Assembly (NCBI GenBank): GCA_028753945.1
Contig: JAPNXP010000011.1
Coordinates: forward strand, 3,100,001 to 3,164,000
Length of the DNA: 64,000 bases
Direction of reading: 5' to 3'
DNA from: Hexactinellida sp. DTS-2022
Lineage: Eukaryota > Porifera > Hexactinellida
Shown here one piece after another: positions 44,167-56,514 of this stretch. Position 1 is the stretch's first letter. The number at the start of each line of letters is the position of its first letter. Position numbers and translations under genes: made by a program. The notes beneath the pieces are model-generated. The model saw only the letters and a program-made list of their open reading frames with translations, was not told where the DNA came from and searched no databases.

Positions 44167-47100
44167 CATGGCCTACTTAATATACGGCCGTGTATGTCAC
44201 CGAGAAAGCCAAAAAAATAGAAGGCCAGTTTATAAATTTCATTCTAGGCTAAACTATGCCTCCTATTGTTATTATTTGCATTGTATATGGGGTAATCAAC
44301 CATTGCGAGTCCAATGGAACCACTTTTGAGAATCTCAGATTTGTGGTTAAGCTGTTTAGGCGCCATTTAAGATGACGCCAGCATATACTATATATATTGT
44401 ATTAATTAATATTATTATTATTACACGCATGAAATTAGTAGAAGTGAAATCATAGTAATAAATTCAAAATCAGAGAATTAGACAATAGACAATAGGAATG
44501 TGAAGCAATAAATCAATCCAGATCAATTGAAGTATGCATAATGTGGTTAGAATGTGGCAGATCAAAATAACATTCGAGCTTCTGTGGAATATAAATAACT
44601 AATCACTTTGACATTCCATAAAACACTTGACAAAACTTTGAAACCACCTCTGTAGCCATAAAAGAAATTATCTGTTATTCCACTAGTATTCTTCAACATA
44701 ATTTTCCTCCAAATATGCCCAATAAATGTTCAGTTCCTGGATGTAACACAAATTACGAGTTATGTCAGACTAAACCAGTTTTCAGATTTCCACAGGATCA
44801 AGTACTCTCAAAAAAGTGGCTAGAATCTTTGAATAGGAAAGATTACGAGTCCAGCAAATCTTCTGTAATGTGTATTGATCATTTTGAAGATAAATATCTT
44901 ATCAAAAATAAAGAAAGAATCAGGCTTGATTATTCTATGAGTCCAATCCCTACTATTCACCCGAAATTCATTCCACTATCCCAAGCTTCAGTGCCATGTG
45001 AACCACGGAAACTCCCAAAAGTTCGAGTATATGCCCCTGATGAATTAGGAAGTTTCATGTCAATATATGATGTCAAATCCTTCGATAATCTAGTTGGGTT
45101 CATCGGACAAGCAAAAGAATATCAACATTTTCAGTTAGAAATATCTGATAGCAGTATTACAGCATTCCGAGTCCAGATTTGTTCAGGAATTGCGAGGGTC
45201 AAAGAATGCATACACGTTGACAATAGCTTTCATGTCAAGCTAAGCTATGACAGTTGTCCCATCCCACTTCCTAGTTACATACAAAAAGGTGAAAGATGCA
45301 AAATTACTTCTCTAGATATGCTTACAAATCTTCCAACATACTGTAGAAATGCTGCAGCAACCTGTGATACAAGCATAATTGATGAGTTAACATACGCCAA
45401 ATACTATAGTCAAAAAGGGAGACCACCTTATTCCTCTAAAGCATTAAGATTTGCTTTAATCTTTCGCTATACTTCCCTTTCTGCATATCGATACCTGCAA
45501 GAATTTCTCCCTCTGCCTAGCTTATCTTTATTATACAAATTAAGTGCCAGAGGAGTAGACACCAGTAAAAGTTTGATCTCTTTAAGGGAGAATTCTATAT
45601 TTGGTAACGACGTGATCATATTGCTCGACGAAATGTATTTACAGCAAGAAGTTCAGTACGACGGGCGAGAATTAACTGGATGCACTAATCTATTACAATT
45701 GTACAAAAGCATACTTTGCTTTATGGTGGTTTCTTTGAAGCAATCAACACCTTTTATACTAAAAGCTATTCCACTCACAAAAATTGATAACCATATCGTA
45801 CAAGATGGTATATTGGATTGCTTGAAAATCCTGAACGAAGCACTCTTCAATACGAGAGCCGTGATCAGCGACAACCATCCAACTAACGTTAGCGCCTTTA
45901 AACACTTAAAAGAAAGATATCCCTGTTCACTACGCGAAAACTCTATGATTAACCCATCCAATCCAGAGAGACATTTATATTTATTATTCGACAGCGTTCA
46001 TTTAATGAAAAACATCAGGAACAACTTGATTTCGAAAAGATTTTTCCAAATTCCGGAACTATCAACAAGTTTAATGGATAGCATTTTTGATGTTGTACCT
46101 GGGTTTATCAAATGGTCAGTTTTTCATCATATCCATGAAAGAGATTTAGAAATGCAATGCCTTTTGAGGAAAGCACCCAAAATTTCAGAACAGGTGCTGC
46201 ATCCTGGAAATAACAAACAACCTGTGCCACATGCACTAGCAATATTCGACTTAACAACTATTGCAGCCATTCGCCAATACTTTCCCGAAGAAATAACTTC
46301 CTCTTCGTTTCTAAATTTGATCTACAATTGGTGGTTAGTTGTAAACGCCAAAGAAAGATTTCATCCTATTATAGTTGGCAATGCTCTAGTGTCAAATGAT
46401 GGAAAAATTAATTTTCTGCAGAAAATGAATAACTGGCTAAGTCAATGGAGAGACTCAAAAAAGTATGGCCTGTCTAAGCAAACATTTGATGCTCTAATCT
46501 GTACTAACCAAGCAATTGCAGACCTTAGCACAGATTTACTAAATGAAGGCTATCTATATGTTCTTACAGGAAGGTTACAAACGGATCCTCTTGAAAGAAG
46601 ATTTTCACAGTATAGGCAAATGTCAGGAGGTAGGTTTTTAATGAGTCTTAAGGATGTATATCGGTCGGAGTCAATCATCAAATTGAAAACTATCCTTAGA
46701 AATAACATTGAACTCACCTCAATTTCAGTTTCTTCATCGGATGAACAAACAGCCATCATAGAACATTTTCTAACAGAAATTGGCAATGAAAACTTCGATT
46801 ATTTAACTATTTCCCAAGATACAATTGATGTCATCATCTATGTAGCAGGATATATATCTCTGTCTCTAGTCAGACACATTGAATGTGAATTGTGTACAAT
46901 TTCCCTCAACAATGATCCTGTTTCTAGTGCCTACCTAGATGAAAGTAATAAAGGAGGCCTCAAGTATCCAACTTCATCATTGAGCAACTATGTACAATCA
47001 GCTTTTTCAGTTCTTAACTTTTTAGAGAAAAGAATTTTAAAATTAGACGTTCCCTCCAAAGTTGTAGCACAGTGTGTCCTGAATCGCTACTCATCTGATT

Positions 47101-47745
47101 GGGAACATTCTTTTGTCTGTGAATATCACTCTGACATTGGTTGTCAAAAGGTAAACTCCATCGTTGCAAATTGCTTCTTGAAGAACATAGCAAGGGATGT
47201 CAGTGAAAAGAGAAGATTGGATCAAGTAAGAGAATTTAAAAGAAGACAAATAAGTCGTGATGACAAGTAAATATTTATCTGGCACAGTAATATAAGAAAA
47301 TCATGTATTAATTAATAAATTATTAAATAATTTAATATTTATGGGTCGCTATCATTTGTTTCATCATTAAACCACATGGAATTGGTTATGTATTGTTCAT
47401 TCTTTAGAAATTAGCTATTGAATAAATGATCATGAAATAAGTAGCATTCAAACTATGTTAAATCAATCATTCTATAATTTTCGTCAAAATACTTACAATA
47501 GTAATATTAATACAATATATATAGTATATGCTGACGTCATCATTAAATGGCGCCTAAACAGCTTAACCACAAATCTGAGATTCTCAAAAGTGGTTCCATT
47601 GGACTCGCAATGGTTGATTACCCCATATACAATGCAAATAATAACAATATGATGCATAGTTTAGCCTAGAATGAAATTTATAAACTGGCAGTCTATTTTT
47701 TGGCCTTCTCGGTGACATACACGGCCGTATATTAAGTAGGCCATG
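44167..47745 (+). mobile_element. P-superfamily transposon 4, structurally complete, 3.6 kb, 7-bp TSD ATCCGAC
   Basis: TIRs of about 250 bp begin CATGGCCTACTTAATATACG and differ at only about 3% of positions by eye. The flush flanks are ATCCGAC at 44160-44166 and 47746-47752. It holds one uninterrupted 851-codon THAP transposase. It could be active or only recently silent. Confidence 0.93.
44715..47270 (+). CDS. THAP domain P-element transposase, 851 aa, intact
   Basis: This is a DNA transposase of the P superfamily (Drosophila P is about 750 aa, human THAP9 about 900). Residues 1-85 form a THAP C2CH finger (C5, C10, C53, H56) that should bind the element ends in the nucleus. The RNase H-like core follows: LLDEMYLQQEV with Asp305, VISDNHPTN with Asp386, the GTP-binding-like insertion containing LLFDSVHLMKNIRNN, and LQTDPLERRFSQYRQMSGG with Glu627. 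This spacing closely parallels THAP9. A C-terminal CELC and a further Cys/His-bearing segment follow. It is a single exon without stops or shifts; ATG at 44715 gives the canonical MPNKCSVPGC start. Other P-like copies here have introns or breaks. Confidence 0.95.
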   Translation: MPNKCSVPGCNTNYELCQTKPVFRFPQDQVLSKKWLESLNRKDYESSKSSVMCIDHFEDKYLIKNKERIRLDYSMSPIPTIHPKFIPLSQASVPCEPRKLPKVRVYAPDELGSFMSIYDVKSFDNLVGFIGQAKEYQHFQLEISDSSITAFRVQICSGIARVKECIHVDNSFHVKLSYDSCPIPLPSYIQKGERCKITSLDMLTNLPTYCRNAAATCDTSIIDELTYAKYYSQKGRPPYSSKALRFALIFRYTSLSAYRYLQEFLPLPSLSLLYKLSARGVDTSKSLISLRENSIFGNDVIILLDEMYLQQEVQYDGRELTGCTNLLQLYKSILCFMVVSLKQSTPFILKAIPLTKIDNHIVQDGILDCLKILNEALFNTRAVISDNHPTNVSAFKHLKERYPCSLRENSMINPSNPERHLYLLFDSVHLMKNIRNNLISKRFFQIPELSTSLMDSIFDVVPGFIKWSVFHHIHERDLEMQCLLRKAPKISEQVLHPGNNKQPVPHALAIFDLTTIAAIRQYFPEEITSSSFLNLIYNWWLVVNAKERFHPIIVGNALVSNDGKINFLQKMNNWLSQWRDSKKYGLSKQTFDALICTNQAIADLSTDLLNEGYLYVLTGRLQTDPLERRFSQYRQMSGGRFLMSLKDVYRSESIIKLKTILRNNIELTSISVSSSDEQTAIIEHFLTEIGNENFDYLTISQDTIDVIIYVAGYISLSLVRHIECELCTISLNNDPVSSAYLDESNKGGLKYPTSSLSNYVQSAFSVLNFLEKRILKLDVPSKVVAQCVLNRYSSDWEHSFVCEYHSDIGCQKVNSIVANCFLKNIARDVSEKRRLDQVREFKRRQISRDDK

Positions 47746-47752
47746 ATCCGAC

Positions 47753-48603
47753 ACTTTCCAATGATTATTACTTGTTTATTTATTTCTTAATGCATAGATT
47801 ATACCAAACTATGGAATGCTTGAAATTATGAATTATGAACCTTAGTGCGAAATCAAATCACTAGATGTAGTATGGATGGTTAATATGAAATTAATTGTTA
47901 ATATTGTAATACATGTTAACTGTTGTTTCAATGGTTTAAATTATTGAATGACAAGTTATCATTATCGTTATCATGAAATAACTTTTCGCCCCCACTCCCA
48001 TTATATAATGCTGGGTACGCCACTGGTATAAATACTAATTTGAAGTGAAGTAAAAATGATAATTACTTAATTCCCGATAAATTAGTGACATAGTCCTCGA
48101 CTTCAAGGCTCCATTATTTCATCAACGTTGCTTCAAAAAGTCATTGTGTTTAGGTTCATCCACTCATATTACAACATTCTATATAAACGAAATTGGAATA
48201 TTCGAATGTCAAAATTGGTCTGCAGGAAGGTAGTAACCCACTCTGTACTGGTCTTCATCTGGGTGTGCGGCGTGCACCCAGGGATGCGTGTCTTTAAGGA
48301 AAATGCTGGAAGGGTGCGTAAAATTGCAATTAATTTGGGTGCGTAGTGCGCTCCCAGAGTATTTTTGATCTAATGTTGGTCGTTCTTTCTTAATGTACTA
48401 TTTTTTGTTAAAATTTGGGCGTCGATTGTAAAATCAACATCACCTGGGTGCGGGGATCTCTTAGGGCTAGTGAATGCCAGACTGTGCATGTCCTAGAAAA
48501 ATGATTATATATTACTTTTTCCAAGTTGTTTTGAACTACTAAGAAATTATTATTCGCGTCAAAGTATCATTGATGAGTTTTTGAAACTGCTTATTTTCAT
48601 ATA
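47753..48603. other. No gene; fragments of MITE ends
   Basis: CGCCCCCACTCC...TACGCCACTGG near 47990-48026 is the right end of a GC-rich hAT-like MITE. 48240-48500 has repeated GGGTGCG words that could be a decayed MITE. No coding signal. Confidence 0.45.
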
Positions 48604-48705
48604 CAGTCAACTCCGCTTAATAGAGCCACCTCAGGACCACGTTGTTTTGACTCAATTAAGTGGAGAAACCGATTGACCGGTGGCTCTATTAAGCGGAGGT
48701 GACTG
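48604..48705. mobile_element. Tc1/mariner-type MITE, 102 bp
   Basis: CAGTCAACTCCGCTTAATAG with a near-perfect reverse complement at the other end, flanked by TA on both sides. Copies lie at 57447-57580 and 60860-60955. Confidence 0.88.
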
Positions 48706-48709
48706 TATC

Positions 48710-49559
48710 AAAGAAATAGTCAACTTGCTTCTCATAGAATATTGAACTCTTGCCAAAATGTAAAATCAAGTTGGATGCGATTGATGGCCTCGTCCACCTC
48801 TACAGCCACGCCGTACGCCCATCACCACGTCTAAGTTTTTTATATCTGAGTATGAGATAGAATACTAATTACTTTGCTAGCTATATTTGCGGAGTAATTT
48901 TAAATTTCCTTTAAAATACAGAATACATTTTATTAAAAGTTGTGGCACTTAATTAATTAATTATGGTTAACTTCCCTGTCAATTTTGACAATCACCTGTC
49001 TTTGGTAGAAGTTGTGATTCCCTTATCACTAAGTAATATTAGTGAAGTGTCAAGTCGTCATTCTCTACTGGGAATGTACCGTTGCATGTCACGTTTCAAT
49101 TTGAATATTAAGTAGAATGCAATGTGTAGAATATAGTATATTAGTTTTCCGATGAATTATATGTTGGAATACAGTTCAATTTATGGCTCTCTCATACCTT
49201 CAAATTTGTAGAAGTTAGCACTATGAATGATAAGTAAATAGAAGTGATTGCCCATCTAAATTGATAATCCGGCCATGTTATAGCGAACACATTGCCTTTA
49301 TGGTTGATGGTGAAGTCCGTATTAATATAACAGAGAATAATGATCCGCTAAGGTCAGTGACGGATTTACCATAGGGCTGCTCGGGCTAAAGCCCTTGGCC
49401 CACTTCATTCTTAGGCCTGGAAATGGGATTGATTTGGGAGTAGAAACTAGTTTCCTCCGAAAAAATTCAGAATATAATGAATAGTTTGCTTCAGCTAAAC
49501 CCGAAGTTTCAAAAGATTTTTAACAACACCGGATACATTAGTACTTCGTGACATTTTAC
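48710..49559. other. No gene; partial hAT-like MITE end
   Basis: CAGTGACGGATTTACCATAG near 49356 looks like a MITE terminus (GGCTAAAGCCC follows), but no partner end was found. The rest is AT-rich. Confidence 0.4.
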
Positions 49560-50105
49560 CAGAGTTGCACGCGGGCCGAATTTTTGTAACCGCAGCCCGC
49601 CCCGCGGACCGCCATTTAGGTTAAACTGACCCGCAGCAACCGGCCCGAAAATAATCAAGTACCTTGTGTATTCCCTTAAATTTACATAACGAAGTACATT
49701 GTACATAAATGCTCGGAAAGCGCAATATACTCCAATGCATTCAATCAAAGGCATGATCCTGGTTTAATATAATAATGATTTCATTCTAAAGTTTAGACGA
49801 ACAAACAACAAACACATAACAAGGATTATGAGCTGAAAATAGTAATTACAGTAAATTGGGGTAAATTGCTAAAGTTTAACAAGATGTTGAGTTAATTGGT
49901 CATTGAACTACTTGACTGTCCTAACTATTGTTCAGTATAACGTATTGTGCGGGCCTATTGCGGGGTGTTGCGGACCAACGGCCCACAACAAAGATTATCG
50001 GCCCGCAAGGCCCGCGGGCTGATAATTAAACTTGGCCCGCATTCGCGGGCAGCCCGTGGGCTAGCCCGCGGGCTTGCGGGCCAGCCCGCCCCGCGTGCAA
50101 CTCTG
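49560..50105. mobile_element. hAT-like MITE, 546 bp, GC-rich ends
   Basis: CAGAGTTGCACGCGGGCCG at the left matches the reverse complement of the right end (CAGAGTTGCACGCGGGGCG). The flanks CATTTTAC and CATTTACT are 6 of 8 identical. The right third is dense in GCCCGCGGGC palindromes. Confidence 0.8.
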
Positions 50106-50113
50106 CATTTACT

Positions 50114-50887
50114 CAATAAAAATTAGCTATCAATATATTAAAAGCACAATTGTTGTCTGCTTTTGTGTGTGTTAGTCTAGTATTATTATGGAAGACAATA
50201 TCCTCTAGAAAAATACAAATTGACATGCAAGGGTAATTTTAGACGTTCACAAGGATGAATTGGTCTTAACGTCTTCTAAACGAATTATCGGCATTCTGAA
50301 GTTATAAAAGCGCATAACCTCAACCTTCCAAACGGGCACCCTTATTGATGTATAGTCAAACTAAATATGTACTCATTTCACTAATAATCACGTTTAATGA
50401 TAAAATATGGACAAGACACTTTCTGAGATGCGGGGAAATTCCCAGTTACGGGCACCCTTCGTTAAAAGTTCCCGGATATGGGAGGTTTGAGTGTATTTGG
50501 GAATAACTCATTAGTTTTTGTCCGAATCGCCCACAATTTTAGATGACAAGGCAGCATAAAATGAAGCACACGTTGCGATTTATTGGATTATATCCTCACG
50601 TATTAACTAATTTGGATTTTACTCCTACTATTTTGATTCAGTCCACACAAATTTGTCACATTATTCTATATTTTGTATTGTATTTCTCTTCAAATTTAAC
50701 AATTTTCACTTTTAATCTGCGCCAGGTATTATCAAATACGTACCTCCAACAGCTTCCTCATTGCTCAAATTGTGTTTCGGAGATTTAATCTTCACCTACA
50801 TTTTTCCGAGATTGCATATTTTGATTAATCAAGTTTGGCTTCCGTAAGTTTACTTCTATTAGTGATTTATTTATGCTTGCTTCAATC
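50114..50887. other. No gene; possible Helitron 5-prime start
   Basis: TATATTAAAAGCACAATTGT at about 50133 followed by TTTGTGTGTGTTAG resembles the 5-prime ends of the Helitron-like elements at 32880 and 35277. An 81-codon open stretch at 50543-50788 has no recognisable motif. Confidence 0.35.
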
Positions 50888-51670
50888 CATGGCCTACTTA
50901 ATATACGCTATATATGTCGCAGAGAAGGCTATAAAATAAGAGGCCAGTTTCTAATTTTCATTCTCAGATAAACTATGCCTCCTATTGTTATTATTTGGGT
51001 TGTAAAAGGGGTAATCAACCATTCCGAGTCCTTTTAAGAATCTCAGAGTTGTGCTTTATAAAAAAAGCTATGTAGGCGCCATTTAATGATGACGGTAACA
51101 ATTTTTTGGTAAAATCAAAATAATTTAAATATCATAAATTTCAGTTACTTCCTACTTTCTAATAATTTTATAATAGAAATACTAAAATAGGGATATATTT
51201 CATACCCCAAAGGCTACTAAATCACAAAATGGCGACATTCTAAAATTTTGAATTATAAAGCAACCACATGCTAAAATACAAGTATTATCCGAATTACAAC
51301 TTACTATTTTCGTCCATAAAACATATATAATTGCTGGTTTATATATATTCATTCTCATTATATAGTATTCGGAAAATGTATTCTAAGTATATTATGAAAT
51401 TATTTTCATTTTCTTGTAGTTCTTTCGACTCGAATTGTATAATTTTGTATATTTGTGGTGTCATCTTTAAATGGCGCCTAAATAGCTTAACCACAATTCT
51501 GAGATTCTCAAAAGCGGTTCTAATGGACTCGCAATGGTTGATTACCCCATATACAATCCAAATAACAACAATAGGAGGCATAGTTTATCCTAGAATTAAA
51601 ATTAGAAACTGGCCTCTTTGTTTTATGGCCTTCTCGTCGACATATATGACCGTATATTAAGTAGGCCATG
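50888..51670. mobile_element. P-like MITE related to P transposon 4
   Basis: Both ends carry CATGGCCTACTTAATATACG, and about 200 bp of each arm matches the TIRs of 44167-47745, but the interior is unrelated and non-coding. The flanks are TTCAATC (50881-50887) and GTCAATC (51671-51677), 6 of 7 identical. It is a likely non-autonomous passenger of the intact transposase. Confidence 0.88.
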
Positions 51671-52026
51671 GTCAATCACATAATTATGCATGATATTACT
51701 ATCAAAGATATTCAACGATTTACCCGCCTATATCTTCTGCATGGTAAAGACATATTGATCCAACAATTTATTGTCAGGAGGAAAATCTTAGTATTAAATA
51801 GCTTTTTTATTAGTAAGTTGAATTACATTGACTCCTAAATTGCGACAAAACTAATTTGAATTAAAATAATTACGTGTAATTTACCATTAACAGGCTTGAC
51901 CTATTTATTATGAATGATTTTTTGAGGTTGGTAAGGTCGGGAAGCCTCCGTTAATTGTGTTTTGTAGTCTTAACACGAACGAAAAAGGACACGATGCGAC
52001 CTAGACCGAAGAACTGTTTTATATTA

Positions 52027-52664
52027 CAGTAGAACTCGGTTAATACGTACCACCTTGGGAGACAAGAAAAAGTACGCACTAACCGAGGTACGTCTTATCC
52101 GTATGCATAATCCACAAGTCTAAATACTGACTTGTTCAATGTTATGAATACGATGTATGGTATACAAGTACATAACCTACTTAACGATACGATTTAAGTA
52201 TTTCAGTTGTCACATGCTCACTTAAACCAAATAATAACTGAGTTCTGCTGATACTTTTCTAGAGTACGTACTAACCGAATTAAAATACATACATTTTGTT
52301 TACTTGGGAATATAAATTGGTACGTCTTATCCGAGTACCAGGCACGTAGCTACGGGGGGGGCGAGGGGGGGCGACCGCCCCCCCAAAAGTACTTCTCGCC
52401 CCCCCTCCCAAGAGAATTAGGAAGTGTTCGTTATAGTAAATAGAGTGATTCGTCCCCCACTTGCCCCCCCGACTCCCTGCACTTGCCCCCCCAACATAAA
52501 ACTTGCCCCCCTGAATTACATACTCTAGCTACGTGCCTGCCGAGTACGTATTAACCGAATCATTTATAATGGATCTGATAGGAGAAAAAATCGGTTATTA
52601 GCGAACAGTACGTAATATCCGAGAGTACGTCTTAAGCCGAGTACGTACTAAACGAGTTCCACTG
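52027..52664. mobile_element. pogo/Tigger-like MITE, copy 3
   Basis: It begins CAGTAGAACTCGGTTAATAC and ends GTACTAAACGAGTTCCACTG, with TA on both sides. The interior repeats GTACGTCTTATCCG and AACCGA. A small hAT-like MITE is inserted at 52339-52539. Confidence 0.85.
52339..52539. mobile_element. hAT-like MITE, 201 bp, TSD CCGAGTAC
   Basis: CAGGCACGTAGCTACGGGGG at the left and CTAGCTACGTGCCTG at the right, flanked by perfect CCGAGTAC (52331-52338 and 52540-52547). The interior is rich in CTTGCCCCCC. Confidence 0.9.
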
Positions 52665-52864
52665 TAATAGTAATTATCTCCCTTGAGAATTTACATAACC
52701 CAGATTGCCCCCCTTGTATGCAAATCTTGTATGAAATCCTGGGTATATCATATTTCTTATTGACAAATGTGTATATATTTTTTACAATTTATTCTAAGTT
52801 AAAATTACATCAATTCTGCTGGTGGTTATTTATGTTTATTTTTAGTAATTTATCTAAGAAATTA

Positions 52865-53030
52865 CTTATATAGAGCTCAGCTCTAGTAGAGTTCAGTTTT
52901 CAGTATGTGTATTCAGGCACTGAGAAAGGTCAGTTTTTTTTCCAAACTTTTAAATTGACCTTTAGAAAGTAAGCCTGGGCTTTTAGTATGGGAAAAAATC
53001 TGAACTCTACAAAGCTCAGCTCTATATAAG
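52865..53030. mobile_element. Short inverted-repeat MITE, about 165 bp
   Basis: CTTATATAGAGCTCAGCTCT at the left pairs with CTCAGCTCTATATAAG at the right; GAGTTCAG and CTGAACTC extend the match. The target duplication is not clear. Confidence 0.65.
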
Positions 53031-53612
53031 GATTCTCTTTATCTAAATATATTAGCTATACGAAAATATGAACAATATTCCTGCGTTATATATTCTATTT
53101 ATCGATATGCAACTAGTACATTGTTTGGCAACCTTATGAGTGTGCGGCGAGATTGAGTCATTTACCGCATTGCACGGGCCTCGCGATCTATCCTCCTTTG
53201 TTCTTACTCGTAATTTATCCCTGTAGATTTGTTAATTATGGCTACGTAATATGTATTAACTTATCTTTAATAATGTTAGCACACATTAATATCTTTTAGA
53301 TATTTTGGATTTCAATCGAATGTCACGATAAGCATGTTTATTGAGTCCCGCGGGCGGGCCGGGGGTAGCTGACCCATGAACTAGTATGACTAGTTCAACT
53401 ATTTCGTTTTCAAAATTTATTAATCTTTGCTATGTCATCACAACTTGAATAATAAAAATCTTATCAATGATTTTTTGTTGTCAATCAACTTGTTAATTTG
53501 TGCTAACCCATAGACAACTAATACATTTAATAAGTTATCCCTAACTTGTACCTAAATTCCTATTACGGCTGATGTACCTGTTTTTGTCTTCTGTGCTGGG
53601 ATACATACGTAT

Positions 53613-54240
53613 GTGGACTCTGTCCGTGCAGGTTACCCAAAATCGTCATTTGTCCGCAATGATTTCGAGATGATTGAGGGAAAACTGGAGGAAGACCAAC
53701 GTGCTACTGTGCTTGAGTTAGAGGAGAGAAGTGGGATTTCAAAGTCAAGCATTCATCGCATTCATCAAGATGAACTGGCTCAGCAGGTAAAAACGGATGG
53801 CCACCCTATTCCGGAAAAAGAAAGGAATTATCCCAATTGAATGGCTCCCTGAGAAAACTACCATCAACAGCGATTATTACATAGAGAACTCGAAGAAGTA
53901 CAGAAGTAATTAAGCGGGAGAGGCGTGGAAAGCAATGGAATTTTAATCAAGCATTAAAATGCGGGCCCATGTCAGCTGTCAACAATTTTAGCTATTCGTC
54001 GCTTGGGATTTGAATGTCTTACCTACCCACCCTTCAGTCCAGACCTAGCTGACAGTGATTACTGGTTGTTTGGAGAAGTGAAAATCCCTACGAGGTAAGA
54101 GATTTATTTAGCCACTTCAATGAGCTCGATCGGGAATAATCACTGGGTTATAGGGACCGTTCCGGAATTATTTGCTATGGCCATATATTAGTTCCCAAGA
54201 AGATGAGAAAGCTCTCAAAAGTTCAAGGTCAATATTTTGA
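53613..54240 (+). pseudogene. mariner-like transposase relic
   Basis: The 5-prime part encodes EEDQRATVLELEERSGISKS and SIHRIHQDEL, the paired helix-turn-helix of mariner transposases. About 53990 onward encodes AIRRLGFECLTYPPFSPDLA then DSDYWLFGEVK, the conserved end of the DD34D catalytic domain with its last Asp. The middle of the domain, including the first two Asp residues, is deleted and frames are broken. No TIRs were found. Confidence 0.85.
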
Positions 54241-54279
54241 ACGTTTTGATTGTCAATTTATTTCATAAATGTAAATATA

Positions 54280-56087
54280 TTTGTTTTTGACAATTCTGTA
54301 TGGAATTTTGGGACAACGTTTGTATATTGCTTTCTCCATTCAATATTAGTGTAGTAGCTACATTCTCCAACAGCATGATTTTATTCAACTTAAATGGATA
54401 TTTATTTCTAAAGATTAAAACTTGTAACGTTGTGTACTCTTATGATGTGTTTTATGTGACTTGTGTCGATGTAAATTATCTCATCAGCTACTCAATTCCG
54501 TCTTAATAGGACCTATCCACCCTCTTAATCACCAAACATCAAAATATCTTGCATTACTATAGATTAATAGCCAAATGCAAATCTTCTACATGAACTTCAT
54601 GCGTATGTTTAATTGAAGGATTAGGGATTATATAATATTATTCTGAGCGAGGCATCTGACAGTTTAGTCTTTCAAATATGGAATCTGCCATATACGTATA
54701 GTGCATGAAATTAACAGGAACTCACCATTCCACGCTCTACTCCTGAGTTTTATCTACAAATACTGCCGACTCAAAACGCAGCCTATTATATACAATAATT
54801 AATTTCAAAATGAGGTAGTCTTCTTCTAAAAGATTTTATGCCGTACCAGCCAGTTTTTTCACATTTGAACCAGGGTTGGGATTGGCTACGTTTACGACTT
54901 ATTTAACCGGCAATCCTACTCAATATGCATATCTTACGAAACATTTGGTAGTATATAGAGAACATTGACTGATGCATCTAACTTCGAAATAGTATGTATT
55001 CTTACAGAAATGGCTGGATTCTGTTTACCTGCTAACCGTTTACGGCTGATTTAATAGATTAACAGTTACATATATTTACTAACGGGTTAACCGGCTGTTA
55101 GATACATATTAGCGGTGCAGCACTACCTAGACGATTAACGAGCACTTGGCTCATTTGAGGATGGTCTAGTAGGGAAAAGGAAGAGTATTTGAGGGAATAA
55201 GTCTTAATAGATGATCTTTCATCCTGCTCAAAGTCATGTGTAATTATTTTAATAATTACGAAATTAAAAAGTAGCAAAAATCTTTATGTGCCTGTAATTG
55301 CATTAACTTGATATACAATCTAGATTTCATTCGAGAGAACAGTGGATTATTAGGACTCGGGGTTATGAACTAACCGGGACTAACCGGGATCGATATATAG
55401 ACAAGCCAAACTAATAATGATGGCGCAGAATTTTCCATACCAATGTGAATTCAGAAATTGTTGTAACATAACTTTGTATCTAGTATTTTCTCCTATACAT
55501 ATATGACGATTCCTTTATCATAGAGTGATGATGAAAGTGAACAACATAATACTCAGCCTGTATGTTGCGTATGTTTAAAGACGAGAGAAGACAATACTAT
55601 TAGTGCATTTAGACACTATGAATAGTGTGAGCGATCGAGGATATTTATGTGCTATATGCCGTTCCACTACATTACGTAGTTGGAATATCATTAAATATAC
55701 ACTTACCTCACAAAGGTATTCCTATCATTCAATAATCTGTGCCACAGATGCCACATGGCGGAAATATGTTTAATTTGTGTCATAACAAACTAATCTGAAA
55801 TATAGTACGTATTTAAAGTTGGTTAATTGCTTGTTGTACTGAATGTTTGGGCCATCTTTAGTCCACATTTCCAACGTGGCATCCATATTCCTCCCATATG
55901 CCACTTGGGAGCACAGGTGGCACAAATATTAAATTGACAGTAATTTGACAACTAATTATATGATGTTTATTCAATTTTCAGCACGAGTACTTCTGATTTG
56001 TAGAATTCAAAACTGCATCCAGGCTTTCTTATTTCGAACCACTTTTTGGTATTAGAAACAAATATTTATTAAGTTCATTATCTAGTC
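54280..56087. other. No recognisable feature
   Basis: AT-rich sequence with an open stretch at 54300-54506 that lacks any motif. 55600-55950 has two CACATGGCGG/GCCACTTGGGA-like stretches with no clear repeat pairing. Confidence 0.45.
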
Positions 56088-56506
56088 CATGGGTTTTCAC
56101 CTGGGGGGCGCGACCCCAAGGGGGTCGCGTAAAGTTCCGGAAAATTTATATAAAATCGTTGAAATCTACCGACATATGTCAAAACTTATTTAAATTATCT
56201 ACATTGAAATGCGTTTAATGTGTGGACATTGTGCATGCACTTAAAAATGCAGTGCTGCATGTGTAATACACATGCAATATTTACGCAATGAGCTTTCAGG
56301 GCATTCGCGATGATGTTTAATTATATGGCCTTGTAGTTATTTCATAATTGTCATAATTTGCTTGAAACATGAGGTGCATCGATTTAATTAAACAATAGGA
56401 ATACTTATTACACATTAATAAAAACTTTCACATAAACATTGTGGGTGTCGCGAGCATTTCAACATCTGTAAAAGGGGTCGCATGGTACAAAGGTTGAAAA
56501 CCCCTG
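56088..56506. mobile_element. hAT-like MITE, 419 bp, TSD ATCTAGTY
   Basis: CATGGGTTTTCACCTGGGG at the left and, reverse complemented, CAGGGGTTTTCAACCTTTG at the right. The flanks are ATCTAGTC (56080-56087) and ATCTAGTT (56507-56514). GGGGTCGC words lie near both ends. Confidence 0.85.
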
Positions 56507-56514
56507 ATCTAGTT

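Noticed and set aside
53340..53370. GC-rich tract CCGCGGGCGGGCCGGGGG as a CpG promoter
   Set aside because: Too short, with no associated exon; more likely a remnant of a GC-rich MITE end.
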